DNA of 64,000 bases from CAYWVO01 sp964461835. GTDB lineage: Bacteria; Zixibacteria; MSB-5A5; WJJR01; JAJRUJ01. A program made the translations under genes and the position numbers. The stretch lies in contig CAYWVO010000011.1 of NCBI GenBank assembly GCA_964461835.1, positions 1-64,000 on the forward strand. Direction: 5' to 3'. The notes below the pieces were generated by a model that had not been told where the DNA came from, made no database searches, and worked only from the letters and a program-made list of their open reading frames with translations. Each line of letters begins with the position of its first letter. Positions within the stretch are counted from its first letter, which is position 1. Shown in pieces: positions 8,303-16,832 of the stretch.

Positions 8303-9136
8303 CTATGGTAGTGAAAATACGATGCCGAATTCGATTCCTACTCCGTAGAATCTAGCGAGCTCGCGATCAAGGGTAATCAACCACTCATACGAAATTTGCG
8401 GCTGCTCACCAGGTAGGGAATTATTCAAAGATGCTTGCACATCATCCGCCGGGATTGGTTCCCATTGATCACTTATCAAGTAACTCAATTCGGCAAAGAA
8501 ATCCACATTGGGATGTAGCCGCTTCGAGACACCTAGAAAACCTTGTAGATACAGTCCACCGCCGTTGCCATCCACATCCACTGCGGACGTACCCTCGTCC
8601 GCTACTTCGAATATTTGACTAGTCCTTAGAGACGCGAAACAGTATCCTCCCGCCAGCTCCACATATGGGGTGACGACGCTTGTCTTCGCTGCGATCCCCG
8701 TAGCAACTGAGACAAAATGCAATTCAGCATTCAGGCTTTTATAGTGTCGGAGAAATGAAATGATGTTCACCAGACTGTCACGCAATCCGAATTCGATGTT
8801 CTGATAGCGGGCGGTGAATATCATGCTGTATTCCCGTGAGATTGGTTGTGTCCATCGCAGGGCCATATTCGGACCAGACCAGTGGTGAAGAGTTCGATAC
8901 CACTTGTCCATCTCCCCTTCGGGGTCATTCAAATAGTCTTCCACGTTTCCAGTATGGAAGTAGAACTTCATATCCCAGCCAAAGTTCCATTGATGACCTC
9001 CAGAGAGGCGAAGCGATAGTTGGCCCTGATCTTCCGCGATTGCGGTGCATACAGACATTGCGATCACAACAACGGAGACAATGGTTGTTCGAATTATTGA
9101 AGCTGTGACCTTTGCTTGCCAATGTCCTTCACTCAC
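8303..9136 (-). CDS. Predicted outer-membrane beta-barrel protein
   Basis: 277 residues. The start is GTG 9136, supported by GAGG 8 bases upstream. A signal peptide (hydrophobic residues about 15-33, ending TAIAED) precedes a chain of alternating strands rich in aromatic and glycine residues. It ends in ARFYGVGIEFGIVFSLP, a terminal strand typical of porin-like barrels. It is the first gene after the sigma-54-type element at 9489-9506 and leads the minus-strand series that runs into the peptide-maturation operon. Substrate unknown; outer-membrane passage or adhesion are both possible. Confidence 0.6.
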   Translation of the reverse strand: MSEGHWQAKVTASIIRTTIVSVVVIAMSVCTAIAEDQGQLSLRLSGGHQWNFGWDMKFYFHTGNVEDYLNDPEGEMDKWYRTLHHWSGPNMALRWTQPISREYSMIFTARYQNIEFGLRDSLVNIISFLRHYKSLNAELHFVSVATGIAAKTSVVTPYVELAGGYCFASLRTSQIFEVADEGTSAVDVDGNGGGLYLQGFLGVSKRLHPNVDFFAELSYLISDQWEPIPADDVQASLNNSLPGEQPQISYEWLITLDRELARFYGVGIEFGIVFSLP

Positions 9137-9488
9137 GATTCTACCTCACTCGTCAGGACGAGTTATTAATCTCCATAACCTAGCGATAGTTACCCATCCT
9201 GCCAGCTCGTACTGAATGATTCCCACGATGACAACAAACTGCACGCTACGGTTCCTCAACGCTAACTGCTCCTTCGGCGTGTTTCAATCATCAGCAGCAC
9301 CTATCCCAGCATCGTCGCCACAATGGTAACCTCTGGCAATCTACGACCATTGTTTCTCGGCTCCAACCTCCTTCCTGGTATGTTTACATACATCAACGCC
9401 GGGCATAGCCTTCCCCGGACATCCCCGGCGTTTGTTCATACCGGACTGCCCAACCATTCGAACCGCCTCAAAGTTCGACTTATTGCTA

Positions 9489-9506
9489 TAGCAGTAATCG
9501 TGCCGA
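9489..9506 (-). promoter_or_regulatory. Sigma-54 type -24/-12 element between activator and barrel gene
   Basis: The minus strand reads TCGGCACGATTACTGCTA: CGGCACG-N4-CTGCT, with GG and GC exactly 10 bases apart. It matches 10 of 12 consensus positions. It lies between the sigma-54 activator gene (ends 9660) and the barrel gene (starts 9136). This leaves a leader of about 340 bases in which I see no gene. It is very similar to the element before the maturase at 4514-4532. The 9137-9659 spacer otherwise holds only an unconvincing plus-strand open frame. Confidence 0.45.
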
Positions 9507-9659
9507 TAAATGACGGAAGGGCGATGTCTTTTCTATCTAGCCTGTGTTCATTGAGTTGGAGATGTACAGTTCGTTGTAAAACAACTATCAAATAGTGTTA
9601 AGTCGCGCAATTCCCGACGAATGATCGAGGATCGATTGATGTATATTAATAAAGAGTAA

Positions 9660-11927
9660 TCATTTATGTCTCGTCGACGAACTACGGTGATTCATCGACG
9701 ATCGAGACTGATCGATATCTGGAGGCCTTATACCGAATTCTTGCATGCGGCGACGGATTGTACCTTCGCTGACGCCCAGAGCCCGGGCGGTCTGGCTGCG
9801 GTTCCAGTCGTTTGCTTCAAGCAACTCAACTAATTGGTTTCGTTCGGGGCTGGAAAGCAATCCGGCTTGATCGAGCACCTCACGTGCGATTGCAAGGGTT
9901 TCTTCATTTCCGTTGCCGTTCGTGCGGCTCACGATTCGACCGAGAATACTCTGTAACTGACGGACATTTCCCGGCCACGGTGCTTCGGCAAGCCAGGAAG
10001 CAAACGGCGAATCCAGCAACCACGAGACATCATTTTCGGCGAATCCATGCTGCAGCAAGGTGTCTCTGGCCAGTGCGATGATATCAGACGGTCGGGAACG
10101 CAGCGGGGGGATCGTGATCTCTTCGTGGTTTAGCCGATAGAAAAGATCGACGCGGAATTGCCCGACGCGGATTGCCCGCTGAAGGTCCCGATTGGTGGCC
10201 GCCATAAAGCGGACATCCAGCTTCACCCGTTTCCGTCCGCCCAGCCGTTGAATCTCCTTGCGTTCGAGAAACTCCAGCAGCAGCACCTGCGCTTGCGGAG
10301 GAATTTCGCTGATTTCGTCCAGGTACACCGTGCCCCCGTCGGCGACCTCCAACAACCCCGGCTTGCTCGCATTGGCGTTGGTAAACGCTCCTTTGGTGTG
10401 GCCAAACAGTTCGCCGGCCAGCAGTTCGGCGGGATAATTGGCGACCGAAATGACTTGAAAAGGCCGGTCCCGGCGATTGCTGTGCGCGTGGATATATTCC
10501 GCCAGCCGGTCCTTGCCGACCCCGGTCTCACCAAGCAGCAGCACAGTTGCGTCCGTATCTTTAATCCGGTCCACGTGACAGACAATATCGCGCATCACCG
10601 GCGATGCCGCGACCAGCGGCTTCCCGGAATCCACCGGCGAAATTTTCGTGGAACGGGAAGAACGCGTACCATCGCCCGGCCGGGATAAGCGCTCCATCGC
10701 CTGCGCAGTGCGGGTCTGCCAATATTCGACGCCCACACGGTTGAACAAGACAGCGGCAATGGCCAGGTGGTAGCGCCGATACTCCTGATCGAACACGTCC
10801 GCCTCACCCGCCTGCAGATGGGCGCGGGCCAATTCATATTTGGCGTCGATTTCACCGAGGATGCGAATTGCGTCAGCGAAGGCGGTCCGTGCAGCGTCGG
10901 CATCTTGCCGTTTGGCCGCAATCTCCCCACGCGCGCGCTGGATCGCGCCGAGTTCCAGCCGCTCGTTAATCTTCTCCGCGACTACCCAGGCACGATCGCA
11001 CGACTCTGCCGCGTCATCAATTTTGCCCTGAGCAATCTGCAGCTCCGCCAGCAGCCGATACGATTGGCTGATTAAATCACCTTCCGGGGCGATCTCCAGC
11101 CCAATCCGGATGGCTTCCCGATAATGTTTTTCAGCCTTCGCGTAATCGTCCTGCCAGTAGGCCAGTTCGCCGGCGTATTCGTGATACATTCCTTCCTGAC
11201 GTTTAAATGCATTATCGACCGCCAAGGTTTGAAAAGCATCGATATGTTCTCGCGCGATCTTGAATTCCCGAAGGAGTATATGCAAATAGACAATCTGCCC
11301 ATGAAAATTACAGCGATGAACCAGCGGCATTGATTTAATATACTTTTCATCTAACATCAAATGTAATTTGGCGTTTTTGTAATCACCGAGCAGGATTTGC
11401 ACCATACCAAGATTTGCTCTTAAACTCACACGCACAGCGGTATCGCCCAATTCCTCACTGAGTTCCACGGCTTGTGATAAATGCCTCTCGGCATCTTTGT
11501 ATTTCCCATTTGCAAAAGCGCATCTGGCAAGCCTGTTATAGGAGGTCAACTCTCCCTGTCGATTATCGACCCGTTTAAATGCAAATAGAGCTTCCCGAAA
11601 ATCATCCACGGCGTTAGGGATTACCCCGATTACCAGGTGAATTAATCCCCTTAGATCCTTTGCGCGACCATAGTATCCATCTGGATCGTGATATCTGAAT
11701 TCTTCAATGGCACGGTTAACTTGTGCCATACTTTCGGTATAGTCGCCGGAGTTGTACAGCGCGTCCGCACAAAAGAACGACAGCCGTCCGGAATCATAGT
11801 TCGATAATTCAACCTGTGTATTCTTATTCAGTTCGTGGATTGCCCAGAGTGCGGTCGTAAAATCCTGCCGATCTATTAATTCGGCGATATTTTTGAGGGC
11901 ACTATTTACAGTGCTGTCAGTATGCAA
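9660..11927 (-). CDS. TPR-domain sigma-54 activator (AAA+, Fis-type HTH)
   Basis: 755 residues starting at TTG 11927. Residues about 10-420 are helical TPR repeats (for example ALYNSGDYTESMAQVNRAIEEF), a likely ligand or protein sensor. The AAA+ domain (about 430-665) has Walker A GETGVGKD (about 466), the loop GAFTNA (about 513), Walker B GTVYLDEISEIP and the arginine-rich FRVDLFYRL. A Fis-type helix-turn-helix lies near 700-728 (NRSQTARALGVSEGTIRRRMQEF). Such proteins activate RNA polymerase carrying sigma-54. The loop is GAFTNA rather than GAFTGA, and that loop touches sigma-54, so its strength may be altered. It follows a small secreted-protein gene by 14 bases. The two sigma-54-type elements downstream are the obvious targets (inference). 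Confidence 0.88.
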   Translation of the reverse strand: MHTDSTVNSALKNIAELIDRQDFTTALWAIHELNKNTQVELSNYDSGRLSFFCADALYNSGDYTESMAQVNRAIEEFRYHDPDGYYGRAKDLRGLIHLVIGVIPNAVDDFREALFAFKRVDNRQGELTSYNRLARCAFANGKYKDAERHLSQAVELSEELGDTAVRVSLRANLGMVQILLGDYKNAKLHLMLDEKYIKSMPLVHRCNFHGQIVYLHILLREFKIAREHIDAFQTLAVDNAFKRQEGMYHEYAGELAYWQDDYAKAEKHYREAIRIGLEIAPEGDLISQSYRLLAELQIAQGKIDDAAESCDRAWVVAEKINERLELGAIQRARGEIAAKRQDADAARTAFADAIRILGEIDAKYELARAHLQAGEADVFDQEYRRYHLAIAAVLFNRVGVEYWQTRTAQAMERLSRPGDGTRSSRSTKISPVDSGKPLVAASPVMRDIVCHVDRIKDTDATVLLLGETGVGKDRLAEYIHAHSNRRDRPFQVISVANYPAELLAGELFGHTKGAFTNANASKPGLLEVADGGTVYLDEISEIPPQAQVLLLEFLERKEIQRLGGRKRVKLDVRFMAATNRDLQRAIRVGQFRVDLFYRLNHEEITIPPLRSRPSDIIALARDTLLQHGFAENDVSWLLDSPFASWLAEAPWPGNVRQLQSILGRIVSRTNGNGNEETLAIAREVLDQAGLLSSPERNQLVELLEANDWNRSQTARALGVSEGTIRRRMQEFGIRPPDIDQSRSSMNHRSSSTRHK

Positions 11928-11941
11928 AGTACCAGTCCTGT

Positions 11942-12304
11942 CTACCTATGTTCACGAATCGCGCTCATCCTTCGTTTCGGATAACTCAATGCACAACTTG
12001 ATCTTGCGGTATTGTGATTTTGCCCTCGCACGTCGCGATATTTAAACCAGATTATTGTCGGAAACTTGATATCGAAAATCCCAAAGGGTATTGAAAACAC
12101 CCTAAACTCGTATGGATGGTTAATGTCTGGGTCTTCACGAACGAATATATCATTCCAGGGGTGCGCCTCCAGCTCCCGCGCCTCATCGATGTACATCCAT
12201 GTTCGTGCTTCTTTAATCCTGCTCCACGCGCACACGTCCTGGGGCACAACCAGCCCGACCACCAAAGCCAGACATATACTCAAGAGCAACGCCTTCTTCA
12301 GCAT
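11942..12304 (-). CDS. Small secreted protein of unknown function
   Basis: 120 residues; ATG 12304 is preceded by GAGG. A clear signal peptide (LLLSICLALVVGLVVPQDVCA, cleaved near residue 26) leaves a mature chain of about 94 residues rich in aromatic and acidic residues (WMYIDEARELEAHPWNDIF), with no cysteine pattern. It lies 14 bases before the sigma-54 activator on the same strand and probably shares its transcript. A TTGACA box on the minus strand at 12409-12414 with an A/T-rich stretch near 12384-12390 is a possible promoter (weak). Function unknown; a signal sensed by the TPR activator is conceivable. Confidence 0.6.
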   Translation of the reverse strand: MLKKALLLSICLALVVGLVVPQDVCAWSRIKEARTWMYIDEARELEAHPWNDIFVREDPDINHPYEFRVFSIPFGIFDIKFPTIIWFKYRDVRGQNHNTARSSCALSYPKRRMSAIREHR

Positions 12305-12497
12305 CTTCGCTATCCTCGTTTTAATTCCTCTCTGCCATCGACGGCAGAAGCCCCTGATAATATTTCACTTTCGAACCCGGCATAATATTGGCCCCACCCC
12401 TCGATTTTGTCAATACTAAATTTAAAACTGATTCTCCATTATCGCATCCACTTCGCATCTTGCTGTCGATCAACACATTACTAAGAATTCTTCCTAT

Positions 12498-12513
12498 AAC
12501 TAACAAATTAGTT
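12498..12513. promoter_or_regulatory. Candidate BlaI-type operator 1
   Basis: The palindrome AACTAACAAATTAGTT has perfect 6-base arms. It contains CTAA-N4-TTAG, also found in the second palindrome 54 bases downstream. BlaI/MecI repressors bind dyads with TACA/TGTA-like arms ahead of their own genes; the motif here differs in detail. Confidence 0.5.
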
Positions 12514-12552
12514 GAATTCTTGGGCACGATATCGTATAGAGAGATAAATGAT

Positions 12553-12566
12553 CCTAATTTCTTAGG
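12553..12566. promoter_or_regulatory. Candidate BlaI-type operator 2
   Basis: The palindrome CCTAATTTCTTAGG has 5-base arms and contains the same CTAA-N4-TTAG core as 12498-12513. It lies 7 bases before the GGAGG of the repressor gene, a position suited to blocking transcription start or elongation. The centre-to-centre distance of 54 bases is close to five helical turns, so two dimers could bind the same face. Confidence 0.5.
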
Positions 12567-12585
12567 AGTTGCCGGAGGACAGCAG

Positions 12586-12963
12586 ATGGCACGAAAGAAA
12601 ACTCCCACCCTCACTGAGGTCGAATCCAAACTCATGAACATTGTTTGGGAACTGGGCGAAGCCACGGTTACCGAGGTGGTTCAGGCGTTACCGGAAGAGA
12701 ACCGACCGGCCTACAATACCGTACTTACCACTATGCGGATCCTGGAAGACAAAGGCTACCTCGGGCACAAAAAAATCGGGCGCGCACACGTGTATCAACC
12801 GTTAATCACTCGAGACAAGGCGCAAGGCCAGGTGGTGCGGCACATGGTGCGCAGTTTTTTTGATGGCTCCCCTGAGATGCTGATGATGAGCATTTTGAAA
12901 AATGAAAAACTCACCCCGGAAGAAATTGAACGCCTCAAGGAACTCATTCGCAAGCACGAGTAG
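12586..12963 (+). CDS. BlaI/MecI-family transcriptional repressor
   Basis: 125 residues. ATG 12586 is chosen because GGAGG lies 7 bases upstream (12574-12578); the frame is open further upstream but conservation begins at TEVESKLMNIVWELGEATVTEVV. The winged helix (residues about 5-75) includes RPAYNTVLTTMRILEDKGYL, the recognition region of BlaI proteins, and KIGRAHVYQP. The C-terminal dimerisation part ends LTPEEIERLKELIRKHE. The gene sits 8 bases before an M56 membrane peptidase, the usual BlaI-BlaR1 pair. Two dyads upstream suggest autoregulation. In the known systems the sensor's activity leads to loss of the repressor. Confidence 0.9.
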   Translation: MARKKTPTLTEVESKLMNIVWELGEATVTEVVQALPEENRPAYNTVLTTMRILEDKGYLGHKKIGRAHVYQPLITRDKAQGQVVRHMVRSFFDGSPEMLMMSILKNEKLTPEEIERLKELIRKHE

Positions 12964-12971
12964 AGGAAGTT

Positions 12972-15161
12972 ATGGAAGTATGGTTCAACTTTGTCAGCAG
13001 TGTGTGCCACGATGGCGCGTGGTTCGCAATCCAGGGATTACTCATCGGGACAATAGTAACGGCTGCCTGTTGGCTGATCTGGCGGACCGCCAACATCTCC
13101 CACGCCGGTCTGGGGTACGTGGTGTGGTGGGGTGTGCTGATTACCGTGGTGGCTGCGCCGTTTCTGTTGGGCAGCCCGATCGGCGAGTGGCTGCGTTCAC
13201 CGATTCAATGGCAGGCCCAGAAGGGCAAGACATATTTCATCGAAGATGAGTCCGCCACCGTTGGCGCGATAACCCGCCAGGTCGAACCGATGACGTTTAT
13301 CGAGGTGCAACAGATATCAACAGCGTCAACCCCGTACGTACTGGACCACACGCCGCCTCATAACAGCCCCCTGCCGGTTATGTCGGGATCCCCGGTTGAA
13401 ACCGCACCGCAGCCGTGGCAACCGGCACTCGGCGTGCTGACCCGTTCGATACCGATTTCGCTGTTAGGGCTGTGGTTTTTTGTGGTGCTGGTGTTGCTTA
13501 TTCGTCTCATTATTGCTCATCGCAAGCTCATTCGGATCAAGCGCGACAGCAGACCTGTGGCTGCCGGACAATACCCCCGTGTCACCAGCGCCATCCGGGT
13601 GTTGCCGGCGGATACCCGTGTGCAGGTACGAATTTCAGCCAACATCGATTATCCCATGGCTGCGGGCTTGGGGAAACCGATCATTTTGCTCCCTGAAACA
13701 CTCGCCACTGGACTGACCACGCCGGAACTACGCGTGATTATTCTGCATGAATTCGCCCATCTCACCCGCTGGGATGATTGGACCAAACTCGCACAACGCG
13801 TAATCGAGTCGGTGTTGTTTTTCAATCCGGTCATACACTGGATTGGCCGCCGTCTCGAATTGGAGCGGGAAATCGCCTGCGACGACCATGTTGTGCGGCA
13901 AACCGGCAACCCCGGCGATTACGCCCGGTGCTTAACACGGCTTTCGGAGCTGACCGCGCTGCGAGCGGCGCCGTCGCTGATCCCCGGCGTACTCAACGGG
14001 CGAAAGCAAATATTTAAGCGGTTTGAACGGTTACTCCACCGAGACCGGCAAGACAATACGGCTGCCGCACGATGGCGGTTCGCCGGGACGGTAGTGGCCA
14101 TGGTGGTAGTGCTGGCGGTGGCGATGCGCGTGGTCCCGGTGGTGGCGTTGCCGTCATCTGCCGTCACCCTCGATGAGGTATACGACGCCGTCGAACATAC
14201 GTCAAAAAAAGTCATTGCCGACGTTTTCCCAGGGCCGCCAAGTGAAGCGCCGGCACCTGATGAAACGAACGAAGAACCGCTGGTCCTGGCAAGTGCGGAG
14301 CCGGAATTTCTCGTTCTGCAACCGCAACCGGCAAAAGAACCAACTGTATTCGTGAAATCGAACAATGGTCTGGCCGCCATCACTGAGGAAGAATCGGAAA
14401 AATCAGAGGTGGCGGAAAATGCAAAAGACCTGCCACCGCCGGCGAAGCAAGAACGGTTGGTCGATTGGAGCGATGAACGATTCGACTTTGCCTGTGCGGG
14501 GATGATTAAAGAAGTCTGCGGGCACGATGACGACCTTACGCTTTGGGTTAATGATGATCGCAAAGTACGCGTAGTGATGCGGGGTCAACTGACTCTTATC
14601 GGTGAAGAACCGGAATTGCAGCATATCTCCCCGGACGGCTGGCTGGCCGTCCAAGAAAAGCACGGACGGGTCTGGCGGGAACTGGATGTCCGCCCGGTTG
14701 CCGGCGGTGATAGTTTCGACTATACATACTTCGTGGACGGTGAACTAGCTGACTATGCTGAGATGGAGCAACACCGGTTCGGTCGCGTGCTCCGAGCGAT
14801 GCGGCCAAGTTTAGAGGCACTCGCCGCTAACAGTACAATTCCAGGCACACCTTCGCTCCCGGTACCACAGAGTCATCTCGATATACCCGCACCGGAAGTG
14901 GGGGGTTTGGCTGGGCTGATTGAGCAGCAGGAACTCACCGACGAGCTGGTGCTGGATATTCTGGGAATCGTTGGCCGGATGGATTCTGATTTCGAAAAGA
15001 AAGAAATTCTCTCGCTTTTGGTAGATTACTGCCGTGGTAACGAGGACCTGGAAGACGCTTTCTCTGCCGTCGGCGAAGGAATGATCACTGATTCAGAAAT
15101 CAAGGAATTATACGCGAAAATGTATCGCGAGATCTACCGCTCCGGCCGCCGCGCCTATTAA
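12972..15161 (+). CDS. BlaR1-like M56 membrane metallopeptidase, non-beta-lactam sensor
   Basis: 729 residues. Four N-terminal membrane segments surround the M56 zinc-peptidase domain with HEFAH (H259, E260, H263) and the downstream EREIACDDHVV helix. A further membrane span near residues 372-392 is followed by a proline- and acid-rich linker. The C-terminal domain of about 230 residues (from FDFACAGMIKEV) reads ISPDGWLAVQEKHGRVWRELDV, then a helical tail. There is no penicillin-binding domain (no SxxK followed by KTG), so the stimulus is not a beta-lactam by the usual route. It forms an operon with the repressor at 12586. Expected role: sense an envelope signal and inactivate the repressor (family knowledge plus inference). 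Confidence 0.85.
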   Translation: MEVWFNFVSSVCHDGAWFAIQGLLIGTIVTAACWLIWRTANISHAGLGYVVWWGVLITVVAAPFLLGSPIGEWLRSPIQWQAQKGKTYFIEDESATVGAITRQVEPMTFIEVQQISTASTPYVLDHTPPHNSPLPVMSGSPVETAPQPWQPALGVLTRSIPISLLGLWFFVVLVLLIRLIIAHRKLIRIKRDSRPVAAGQYPRVTSAIRVLPADTRVQVRISANIDYPMAAGLGKPIILLPETLATGLTTPELRVIILHEFAHLTRWDDWTKLAQRVIESVLFFNPVIHWIGRRLELEREIACDDHVVRQTGNPGDYARCLTRLSELTALRAAPSLIPGVLNGRKQIFKRFERLLHRDRQDNTAAARWRFAGTVVAMVVVLAVAMRVVPVVALPSSAVTLDEVYDAVEHTSKKVIADVFPGPPSEAPAPDETNEEPLVLASAEPEFLVLQPQPAKEPTVFVKSNNGLAAITEEESEKSEVAENAKDLPPPAKQERLVDWSDERFDFACAGMIKEVCGHDDDLTLWVNDDRKVRVVMRGQLTLIGEEPELQHISPDGWLAVQEKHGRVWRELDVRPVAGGDSFDYTYFVDGELADYAEMEQHRFGRVLRAMRPSLEALAANSTIPGTPSLPVPQSHLDIPAPEVGGLAGLIEQQELTDELVLDILGIVGRMDSDFEKKEILSLLVDYCRGNEDLEDAFSAVGEGMITDSEIKELYAKMYREIYRSGRRAY

Positions 15162-15318
15162 TTGACGTCCATACGCCACGACCTCTGGCCGCCCTGCACC
15201 GTATCCCTGTAGCAGAGGCCCAGGAGTTCATTGTTGTCATAGAATTGTACCTGTGGAAATACTGCAAACGGACGGTCTCGATACCGCGTTTGCCCGAGGT
15301 AAGTCGCAGACATCCCGC

Positions 15319-15753
15319 CTACGACCGCTCACGCAACAGATCGATTGCTTTGATGTAGCTCCTGATACCGAATCCGGCAATCTGGGCGGTACAGGCCGGA
15401 GCGATCACCGATTGGGAGCGAAACGATTCCCGCGCATGAATATCGGAGAGGTGAACCTCAATCACCGGTAAGCCAATGGCCTTCACGGCGTCATAGATCG
15501 CGTAACTATAATGCGTATAGGCTGCCGGATTCAGGATCACCCCGTCCGCCCAATTCATCGCGTCGTGTAGCAGCTCAATGATAGCGCCTTCGGAGTTGGA
15601 TTGTTCAACGGTCAATTCGACGCCGTTCTTCTCCGCATAAGACTGCAACTCGGCGTTCAATTGATCCAGCGACTGAGTACCATAAATTTCCGGTTCTCGC
15701 TTGCCGAGCAAGTTGAGGTTCGGGCCGTGAATAACCAGCAATCGCATCTTCAT
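15319..15753 (-). CDS. aroQ: 3-dehydroquinate dehydratase, type II
   Basis: 144 residues, the usual length for the dodecameric type II enzyme. It removes water from 3-dehydroquinate in step 3 of the shikimate pathway. Motifs: GPNLNLLGKREPEIYG (catalytic Tyr and Arg region), NPAAYTHYSYAIYDA, and EVHLSDIHARESFRSQS with the substrate-binding His. Its start overlaps the end of aroB by 4 bases. It is the last of 16 genes in the aromatic supraoperon. The 15162-15318 spacer after it shows neither a gene nor a clear terminator. Confidence 0.95.
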   Translation of the reverse strand: MKMRLLVIHGPNLNLLGKREPEIYGTQSLDQLNAELQSYAEKNGVELTVEQSNSEGAIIELLHDAMNWADGVILNPAAYTHYSYAIYDAVKAIGLPVIEVHLSDIHARESFRSQSVIAPACTAQIAGFGIRSYIKAIDLLRERS

Positions 15754-16829
15754 AAACTTTTTAACGCTCGCGTGAATAACCGTCGATCAACCGGTTCAAC
15801 AACCGGCCGGCCGATTGCTTTGAGCAGCACAAAATGCACGTTGCCGTCGCGCGCCTTTTTATCCCGTTTCATGATTTCCCACAGGGCATCCGGGTTAACC
15901 TGGCCTGGTTGTTTTTTCCCCAGGAGACGACGAATCAACGATTCAATCTCACGGTTTGCCATTGCTCGCCGATATTTTTTCACCTCGGAAATTTTCAACG
16001 CCACCAGCATCCCCCAGCCGACCGCTTCCCCATGGCTCAGTTTTCGGTAGCGGCCGCTGGTTTCCAGGGCGTGTCCGGTAGTGTGACCAAAGTTCAAGAT
16101 CGCCCGCCGGCCATGGTCATAGGGATCGCGCGAGACAATCGCGGCTTTTTCGCGGGAGCAACGTGCTACCAGAGCTTTAACTACCGATGGGCGACGTTCA
16201 AGAATAGCGGAGACGTTATTCAGGATAAACTGATACAATGATTTGTTGCTGACCAGCGCAATCTTGATCGCCTCGAATAATCCATTAATGAATTCCCTCC
16301 GAGGTAATGTCGAGAGAATATCCGGGTCAGTTAGTACCAATCGAGGATTGTAAAAACACCCAATCAAGTTTTTCGCCTGGGAATGATCCACGGCGGTCTT
16401 TCCGCCAATGCTGGAATCGATCTGCGAAATAAGGGTCGTTGGAATATGGACCAGGTCGATGCCGCGCATATAGGTCGCAGCCACAAGTCCGCCGATGTCC
16501 CCGATCACCCCACCGCCAAACGCAACCAACACGGCTCGGCGATCTATCTTGCGCGCGGTCAATTGTGAGATAATATCCTCATAGGTGCGGAGATTTTTGT
16601 ATCGTTCACCGTCCCGGATGACAATCGAATCGGCCGTAATACCGGCCTGCGTGAGCGCCAGTTCAAGTTTGTTAAACCATAACGCATGAACTGTGTGATT
16701 GGTCAGGATTACGATGTGCCGGTCGGGCAGGCGTCGACGCAATACGGCACCAATATCCGCCAATGCCCCGCGACGAATGTCAATCGTATAGTCACCGGGC
16801 GCGCTGCGTGTCTTGACGCGAATTTTCAT
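15750..16829 (-). CDS. aroB: 3-dehydroquinate synthase
   Basis: 359 residues, normal length. It converts DAHP to 3-dehydroquinate with NAD and a metal. The core GGGVIGDIGGLVAATYMRG, followed by IPTTLISQIDSSIGGKTAVDH, is diagnostic, and the metal-binding histidines appear in LNFGHTTGHALE and LSHGEAVGWGM. It starts 3 bases after the aroK stop and overlaps aroQ by 4 bases. It is in the supraoperon, so it is presumably subject to the trp/tyr leader far upstream. Confidence 0.96.
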   Translation of the reverse strand: MKIRVKTRSAPGDYTIDIRRGALADIGAVLRRRLPDRHIVILTNHTVHALWFNKLELALTQAGITADSIVIRDGERYKNLRTYEDIISQLTARKIDRRAVLVAFGGGVIGDIGGLVAATYMRGIDLVHIPTTLISQIDSSIGGKTAVDHSQAKNLIGCFYNPRLVLTDPDILSTLPRREFINGLFEAIKIALVSNKSLYQFILNNVSAILERRPSVVKALVARCSREKAAIVSRDPYDHGRRAILNFGHTTGHALETSGRYRKLSHGEAVGWGMLVALKISEVKKYRRAMANREIESLIRRLLGKKQPGQVNPDALWEIMKRDKKARDGNVHFVLLKAIGRPVVEPVDRRLFTRALKSL

Positions 16830-16832
16830 TGG

